Positions 59,820 to 64,000 of a stretch of 64,000 bases of DNA are shown piece by piece (position 1 is the stretch's first letter; the number at the start of each line of letters is the position of its first letter). Source of the stretch: CAUZIB01 sp964342185 (GTDB lineage: Bacteria; Acidobacteriota; Vicinamibacteria; Vicinamibacterales; UBA8438); the NCBI GenBank assembly GCA_964342185.1, contig CAYFER010000001.1:1-64000 (forward strand), read 5' to 3'. Under the pieces are notes generated by a model. That model ran no database searches. It was not told the DNA's origin and was given only the letters and a program-made list of their open reading frames with translations. Position numbers and translations under genes: made by a program.

Positions 59820-60923
59820 ATGAAAACCCAATTACCTGTTGGAGAGAGCGTCGTGGCAGGGTCGCGAGAACGACTCGACAAATGGGTTCAGGAGATCATG
59901 GCTTGGCACTTTGATCCGACAACCGGCTGTCCGTTTTGGTTGAACTGGGCGGACAAGGCCGGATGGGACCCGAGAACAGAGGTTGCTAAATTCAGTGATT
60001 TGACGAAATTTGGCCATTTTGAAGATGAATCGCTCCGCGGTGGACCGCTTCAACGTTGGATACCTCGTGGTTTGTCGGACAAGCCTGTTTATGTGTTTGA
60101 AACGGGTGGAACGACGGGCATCCCGAAGAGCCGTGTGGCCATTGAAGATTTTCGCGTGGATTATGAGCTGTTTTCAGAGACTCTACCGGACGAACACTTC
60201 CCAATAGGAGCTAATTGGCTCATGCTTGGACCGAGTGGCCCCCGGCGTTTACGATTAGCCGTCGAACACCTAGCGCAACACCGGAAGGGTATCTGTTTCT
60301 GCGTTGATCTTGATCCACGGTGGGTGATTAAGTTGATCAAGAAGGGGTGGATGGACCACCTGAAAGCCTATCAGGACCATGTTATTGATCAGGCGTTGGC
60401 GGTGTTGTCTGCGGGTCATGACATCAAATGCCTGTTTTCAACCCCTAAGTTAATTGAGGCCTTGGCGAACCGTCTCGAAGCGGAGGGTTCGAGTATCAAG
60501 GACGCTGGTATCGTTGGCATCTTTGCTGGTGGCACAGAATTTACCCCGCAATGGAATCGTTTCGCACAGGAAGAAATGCTAGACGGCGTCTATATGACGC
60601 CGACCTACGGCAACACTCTGATGGGGTTGGCAGCAAGTCCGCCGAGCGGTTCGGAAAATGGCTACAAGATTACGTACTATGCTCCCCAACCGCGCGCTGT
60701 AATTGAGGTGGTCGATCCGGACGATCCCAGCCAGGTGACGGAGTATGGCGAAACAGGAAGAGTAATGCTGACAACGTTAACGAAAGAATTTTTTGTGCCG
60801 CGGTTTCTTGAACGAGACGAAGGAGAGCGAGAACCGCCGTGTGAACTCTATCCATGGGATGGGGTTAGTGGAGTCCGTCCGTTTGGTGGTTTGGCATCAG
60901 GTACGACGGTTGGTGTGTATTAA
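59820..60923 (+). CDS. Adenylate-forming enzyme, LuxE/phenylacetate-CoA-ligase-like
   Basis: 367 residues from the ATG at 59820 (a TTG lies directly before it). The AMP-binding motif FETGGTTGIPKSR near 93 and the GIFAGGTEF and YMTPTYGNT blocks near 239 and 260 match the short adenylate-forming enzymes of the LuxE/PaaK group. The C-terminal YGETGRVMLTTLTKEFFVPRFLERDE replaces the usual adenylate-closing motif. It should activate a carboxylate as an acyl-AMP. The aldehyde dehydrogenase gene two genes later could reduce the product, as in LuxE-LuxC pairs. The substrate is unknown. Confidence 0.8.
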   Translation: MKTQLPVGESVVAGSRERLDKWVQEIMAWHFDPTTGCPFWLNWADKAGWDPRTEVAKFSDLTKFGHFEDESLRGGPLQRWIPRGLSDKPVYVFETGGTTGIPKSRVAIEDFRVDYELFSETLPDEHFPIGANWLMLGPSGPRRLRLAVEHLAQHRKGICFCVDLDPRWVIKLIKKGWMDHLKAYQDHVIDQALAVLSAGHDIKCLFSTPKLIEALANRLEAEGSSIKDAGIVGIFAGGTEFTPQWNRFAQEEMLDGVYMTPTYGNTLMGLAASPPSGSENGYKITYYAPQPRAVIEVVDPDDPSQVTEYGETGRVMLTTLTKEFFVPRFLERDEGEREPPCELYPWDGVSGVRPFGGLASGTTVGVY

Positions 60924-61000
60924 ATCCGTAGATTCTTGAGCAAGGCGCTGTGTAACCGCCTGCTGAAGTAAGGTGTGTTTTTTTTTAAGGAGAATCAAGC

Positions 61001-61519
61001 ATGAGTAATGTCAGAAGTTTTCTAATGAATCGGAGTTGGTTGGCTGGAATTACGGTTTTTGTTGCCGTGGCCACGGCATGTGGTGGTGGTGGTGGTGAGG
61101 CGCCGGAGTCAGCTAGTGAAATGGAGATGGCTGAACCTGAGAGCGCACCGGAGCCGATGGGTGACCCACGTGTCTTTTTTGTGGCACCGCGAGACGGTGA
61201 AGAGATTTCTGTTGATATTCCTGTAGCCTTTGAGTTTGGAACGGAAAACTTCGAAATCAGTCCGGTTCCAGAGACGGTCCCACCGGTTCGGGAAAGTCTT
61301 GGGCATTTCCACTTGGGTGTCGACACCGATTGTTTGCCTGCTGGTGAAGTAATCCCGCAGAGTGATCCATGGATCCACTTTGGCGATGGGTCTAACACGA
61401 TCGAAATGTCCCTCGAGCCGGGTGAGCATCAGTTCGCCGTGCAGATTGGTGACGATGAGCATCGTACTCTTGACGGACTCTGTGAAACGATTACGGTCAT
61501 GCTTGAAGAAGGAATCTAG
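61001..61519 (+). CDS. DUF4399 lipoprotein
   Basis: 172 residues. Lipobox VATACGGG, then a run of Gly and a Glu/Pro-rich linker. The C-terminal half has the DUF4399 pattern FVAPRDGEEISVDIPVAFEFG, LGHFHLGVDTDC, WIHFGDGSNTIEMSLEPGEHQFAVQIGDDEH. The His-x-His in GHFHLG and the His in the WIHF block could bind a metal. DUF4399 function is unknown. It lies between the adenylating enzyme and the aldehyde dehydrogenase, and its TAG overlaps the next GTG by one base. Confidence 0.85.
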   Translation: MSNVRSFLMNRSWLAGITVFVAVATACGGGGGEAPESASEMEMAEPESAPEPMGDPRVFFVAPRDGEEISVDIPVAFEFGTENFEISPVPETVPPVRESLGHFHLGVDTDCLPAGEVIPQSDPWIHFGDGSNTIEMSLEPGEHQFAVQIGDDEHRTLDGLCETITVMLEEGI

Positions 61520-62937
61520 TGATTCACTTTCCGATTCTGCGGTGGGGAAGTCCATACAAGAGTCTTGAGCTGAGCCAAGTGGTTCACTTCGACACGGGTG
61601 AGCCTGTGGCTGAGGTGAGCCAAGCGAACCCCGGTTTAGTCGGTCGGGATATGAGGAAGGCGGGTCGGGCACGGGAGGTACTCCGTGACATACCGGTCCC
61701 CGACCTTATCGCTATGGTCAAGAAAGCTGGCGAACTCTTTTCGTCAGCCGAATTGCCACTTGGTGAAGGGACCCAGACACCCGAGGAGTTCGTTCGTCAG
61801 CAGTCGGCAACGACTGGTTTATCCGAGCAGATGTGTCGGATGAATATGGAAAAGCTTCGGTTTGTTTTGGACCACATGGATGAGATTCTTGTTTCTTTGA
61901 CTAGGCGGTTGGACCCAAGCATCCTCTCGGAGGGCTACGGAGAAGAAGATGGTGTGATGCGAAGTTACCAGGCCACGACGCCGGTCCTTGGGATGGTGCT
62001 TCCCTCGAACTCGCCTGGTGTCCACAGCCTCTGGCTTCCGGTGATCCCACTGCAAATTGGGTTGGTGTTAAAGCCAGGACCTCAAGAACCCTGGACACCG
62101 TGGCGATTGACGCAAGCGTTTTTTGAGGCCGGCATTCCACGCGAATCCGTATCGCTCTATCCAGGGCTCGGTGAGGTTGGCGCTTCTGTGCTTAACAATT
62201 GTGCCCGCAGCCTAATCTTCGGAGGTACTGCGACGGTTGATCAGTATGCGGGTCACCCTGGGGTACAGGTGCACGGACCAGGTTTTAGCAAGATTCTGCT
62301 TGGTGATGACCAAGTTGATAGCTGGGAACAACATCTTGATCTGATGGTTGACAGTATCTTGGTGAATAGCGGCCGCGGGTGTATTAACTGTTCTGGAATC
62401 TGGGCGTCCCGGCACACGACGGAAATTGCTGAAGCATTGGCCGAGAAACTTGGGCCGATAGCGCCCTTGCCGCCAGACGATCCCGCCGCTGCGCTGGCCG
62501 CGTTCACGGTGCCTGGTCAAGCACAGGCAATTTCTGCTGACATCGATGGGGTAATCCAGGAGTCCGGTGTTGAAGATGTGACCGCTCGATTTCGCGACGG
62601 TCGTCTTGTCGCGAAAGAGCGCTGTGACTATCTTCGCCCGACGGTTTTACATTGTGAATCTCCGGATACCGCGGCGTCGAAGAAAGAGTACATGTTTCCC
62701 TTTGCTACGGTTGTGCAATGTCCACAAGAGAAAATGTTGTCCGCGATTGGGCCAACATTAGTAGCCACGGCGATCACGGAGGATGAGTCTTTCAGGCGGA
62801 CGTTGGTTGATGCCGGAAACATCGACCGTTTGAATATTGGGCCGATACCGACAATTAAACTCAATTGGCTCCAGCCTCACGAAGGTAACATTGTCGACTT
62901 CCTGTTCCGCCCACGTGCGTTCCAGTTGGTGTCTTAG
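61519..62937 (+). CDS. Aldehyde dehydrogenase-family acyl reductase (LuxC-like role likely)
   Basis: 472 residues, starting GTG at 61519 on the last base of the previous stop. The Rossmann region has VLGMVLPSNSPGVHSLWLPVIPLQIGLVLKPG. The catalytic Cys is in NSGRGCINCSG near 290, and the C-terminal half has the RLNIGPIPT block. The family match is to ALDH-superfamily reductases of acyl-CoA, acyl-AMP or acyl-enzyme forms. With the adenylating enzyme two genes upstream it could reduce a carboxylic acid to an aldehyde. A lipoprotein gene between the two is odd. The substrate is unknown. Confidence 0.82.
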   Translation: MIHFPILRWGSPYKSLELSQVVHFDTGEPVAEVSQANPGLVGRDMRKAGRAREVLRDIPVPDLIAMVKKAGELFSSAELPLGEGTQTPEEFVRQQSATTGLSEQMCRMNMEKLRFVLDHMDEILVSLTRRLDPSILSEGYGEEDGVMRSYQATTPVLGMVLPSNSPGVHSLWLPVIPLQIGLVLKPGPQEPWTPWRLTQAFFEAGIPRESVSLYPGLGEVGASVLNNCARSLIFGGTATVDQYAGHPGVQVHGPGFSKILLGDDQVDSWEQHLDLMVDSILVNSGRGCINCSGIWASRHTTEIAEALAEKLGPIAPLPPDDPAAALAAFTVPGQAQAISADIDGVIQESGVEDVTARFRDGRLVAKERCDYLRPTVLHCESPDTAASKKEYMFPFATVVQCPQEKMLSAIGPTLVATAITEDESFRRTLVDAGNIDRLNIGPIPTIKLNWLQPHEGNIVDFLFRPRAFQLVS

Positions 62938-62956
62938 CCGGTAGTAGGTCAGACAG

Positions 62957-62987
62957 CAACGTTGTTCATGGAACGCGAACAATGTTG
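62957..62987 (+). promoter_or_regulatory. Inverted repeat over the start region of the ABC ATPase gene
   Basis: CAACGTTGTTC (62957-62967) and GAACAATGTTG (62977-62987) form an 11-bp repeat with one G-T wobble and a nine-base gap. No T run follows, so it is not a terminator. It lies in the only gap between the aldehyde dehydrogenase and the transporter and covers the possible ATG at 62982. It could be an operator or a start-site hairpin. Confidence 0.5.
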
Positions 62988-62999
62988 GGGAGTGCCACC

Positions 63000-63671
63000 G
63001 TGCTCAAAGTAGATAATCTGAGCAAGCAATACTCCACAGCCCAGGGACCATTACCGATCCTTTCTGAGGTTACCTTCAGTCTTGCCCCGGGCGATTCCAT
63101 GTCGATCATCGGGCCGTCTGGCGTTGGTAAGAGTACGCTGCTTTATGTACTTGGAGCTCTTGACCCACCGACCACGGGCACGGTGACGCTCGATGGTGAA
63201 AATCCATTCACTCTGCCAGAGTCAGAGTTGGCAGTCTTTCGCAATAGTCAGGTTGGATTTGTCTTTCAAGATCACTTATTACTCCCTCAGTGTACTGTGC
63301 TCGAAAATGTTCTTCTGCCCACGCTGGTCGCTGCGGCGGACGCAAGTATCAGGGAACGTGCTGTTGAGCTGATCGACCAAGTAGGGCTTAAACCTAGACT
63401 GGAACATCGGCCGGGGGAATTATCTGGTGGAGAACGACAGCGCGTTGCTTTGGCCCGGGCGTTGATCCGCCAGCCACAGTTGTTACTGTGTGATGAGCCG
63501 ACAGGTAATTTGGACCGTGAGTCGGCCGATACGGTGTCCTCTTTGCTCTTCGATTTGCACAGGCAACGACAGGCAATTCTTGTCGTGGTAACGCACAATG
63601 TCGTACTGGCGCAGCGCTGTGCGAAGCAGTACCAATTGACTGAACGAACTTTGGAGCCAGTGTCACTGTAA
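63000..63671 (+). CDS. ABC transporter ATPase, LolD/MacB type
   Basis: 223 residues from GTG at 63000, which has GGGGAG seven bases ahead; an ATG at 62982 lies in an inverted repeat and is less likely. Motifs: Walker A GPSGVGKST near 41, Q-loop FVFQDHLLLPQCT, signature LSGGERQRVALARAL, Walker B LLLCDEPTGNLD and the H-loop VVTHN. The FQDHLLLPQ and SGGERQRVA blocks are those of the LolD/MacB/FtsE group, which drive periplasmic shape changes or lipoprotein release. The permease gene follows after three bases. Confidence 0.9.
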   Translation: MLKVDNLSKQYSTAQGPLPILSEVTFSLAPGDSMSIIGPSGVGKSTLLYVLGALDPPTTGTVTLDGENPFTLPESELAVFRNSQVGFVFQDHLLLPQCTVLENVLLPTLVAAADASIRERAVELIDQVGLKPRLEHRPGELSGGERQRVALARALIRQPQLLLCDEPTGNLDRESADTVSSLLFDLHRQRQAILVVVTHNVVLAQRCAKQYQLTERTLEPVSL

Positions 63672-63674
63672 CCC

Positions 63675-64000
63675 ATGACAATTCAGGCACTTATTCGCCG
63701 CAACCTGTTGCACTTTTGGCGAACCAATCTGGCCGTGGTGGTTGGCGTCGGTGTTGCTGTAGCCGTACTGGCTGGCGCATTACTTGTTGGGTCGTCAGTG
63801 CGAGCCAGTCTGCAAAGTTTGGCTCTTGAGCGATTGGGTTCGGTGGATACCGTTGTTACAAGTGCCAGTTTCGTTCAAGAGTCCCTTGCCGAGAAAGTAT
63901 TGGATACCGGTTCCGCACGAGAATGGTTCGGCGGGGTTGCTCCGATTATCGCGGTTGAGGGTTTTGTGACCCACCAAGAGAGCGGTCGTCGTGCGTCCGG
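63675..64000 (+). CDS. ABC transporter permease, MacB/FtsX type, cut at its C-terminus
   Basis: The frame runs from the ATG at 63675 to the right window edge; only about 108 residues are seen. It starts MTIQALIRRNLLHFWRTNLA, a basic first stretch, then one membrane helix (VVVGVGVAVAVLAGALLVG) and a periplasmic region (SVRASLQSLALERLGSVDTV). This is the usual start of MacB/FtsX-type permeases. It is three bases after its ATPase, so the pair is one transporter. Confidence 0.85.
   Translation, partial: MTIQALIRRNLLHFWRTNLAVVVGVGVAVAVLAGALLVGSSVRASLQSLALERLGSVDTVVTSASFVQESLAEKVLDTGSAREWFGGVAPIIAVEGFVTHQESGRRAS

Noticed and set aside
61081..61100. GGT repeat as a microsatellite of interest
   Set aside because: It encodes the Gly run after the lipobox of the DUF4399 lipoprotein, which is common in lipoprotein linkers.
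1..64000. Mobile elements, CRISPR arrays or prophage
   Set aside because: No transposase, integrase, phage gene or regular short repeat array was seen; gene order and composition look like stable chromosome.

Overview
The window looks like a chromosomal piece of a free-living, aerobic, Gram-negative bacterium, most likely an Acidobacteriota member close to Vicinamibacteria. That placement is inferred from gene style, not from a marker gene. The clues are carboxypeptidase-regulatory-like domains joined to TPRs and to a TonB receptor, several Cys-Gly-Gly lipoproteins, heme A synthesis genes, a type II glutamine synthetase and no mobile DNA. I saw no insertion sequence, prophage, CRISPR array or rRNA. 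One tRNA-Glu(CTC) is present. || Layout. 1-4.1 kb: two tandem secreted CarboxypepD_reg/TPR proteins (the first cut by the window edge) and a beta-lactamase-like hydrolase fused to a NamZ-type muramidase domain. 4.1-8.1 kb (minus): a tight operon ctaA-ctaB-ABC ATPase-ABC-2 permease-DUF420 for heme A and terminal oxidase assembly, preceded by a cupredoxin-like lipoprotein with its own terminator. 9.1-16.7 kb: M23 peptidase, tRNA, TonB receptor, coiled-coil lipoprotein, proline-racemase homologue, small HD hydrolase and a DUF3347-like exported protein. 16.7-20.8 kb: a FeoA-FeoB fusion with a Fur-like box, a tiny Cys-rich FeoB partner and a sugar-dehydrogenase lipoprotein, coupled by overlapping stop/start codons. 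20.9-28.0 kb: metH, acetyltransferase, SpoU methyltransferase, tag and a tandem cyclophilin. 28.0-32.0 kb (minus): a lysine/diaminopimelate operon ACT-dapB-dapA-dapD-M20 peptidase. 32.1-34.6 kb: oxidoreductases and a SEC-C mini-membrane protein, closed by a bidirectional terminator. || 34.8-47.2 kb (minus) is a nitrogen assimilation block: LysR regulator, gltB, gltD, GAF-sigma54 activator, glnD, glnII. 47.3-55.8 kb is a sulfate assimilation locus. Its minus-strand operon is DUF2061-cysH-CysG N-domain-cobA-sulfite reductase-unknown gene. The plus strand carries cysQ and a fused sat-cysC. 55.8-64 kb: DUF4202, a BASS transporter, SDR, DUF6526, pterin dehydratase, MOSC, an adenylating enzyme plus aldehyde dehydrogenase pair separated by a DUF4399 lipoprotein, and the start of an ABC transporter operon (LolD-like ATPase, permease cut by the edge). 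|| The most notable observation is in the sulfate locus. Two similar leaders of about 165-170 nt, in opposite orientations on either side of cysQ, precede the cysH operon and sat-cysC. Each has a promoter of the same geometry (TTGACG, 18 bp, CAMAAT) and an ATG 8 bp past the -10, so translation is probably leaderless. Each encodes a short peptide of 32 or 30 residues with the codon run Thr-Cys-Cys-Gly/Ser-Cys-Met at residues 8-13. A GC hairpin follows at once, and a strong intrinsic terminator follows that. The second hairpin arm (GGGCC) is complementary to the first terminator arm (GGCCC) in both copies. This is the layout expected of cysteine-responsive transcription attenuation by ribosome stalling, and it is the best candidate here for an undescribed system.
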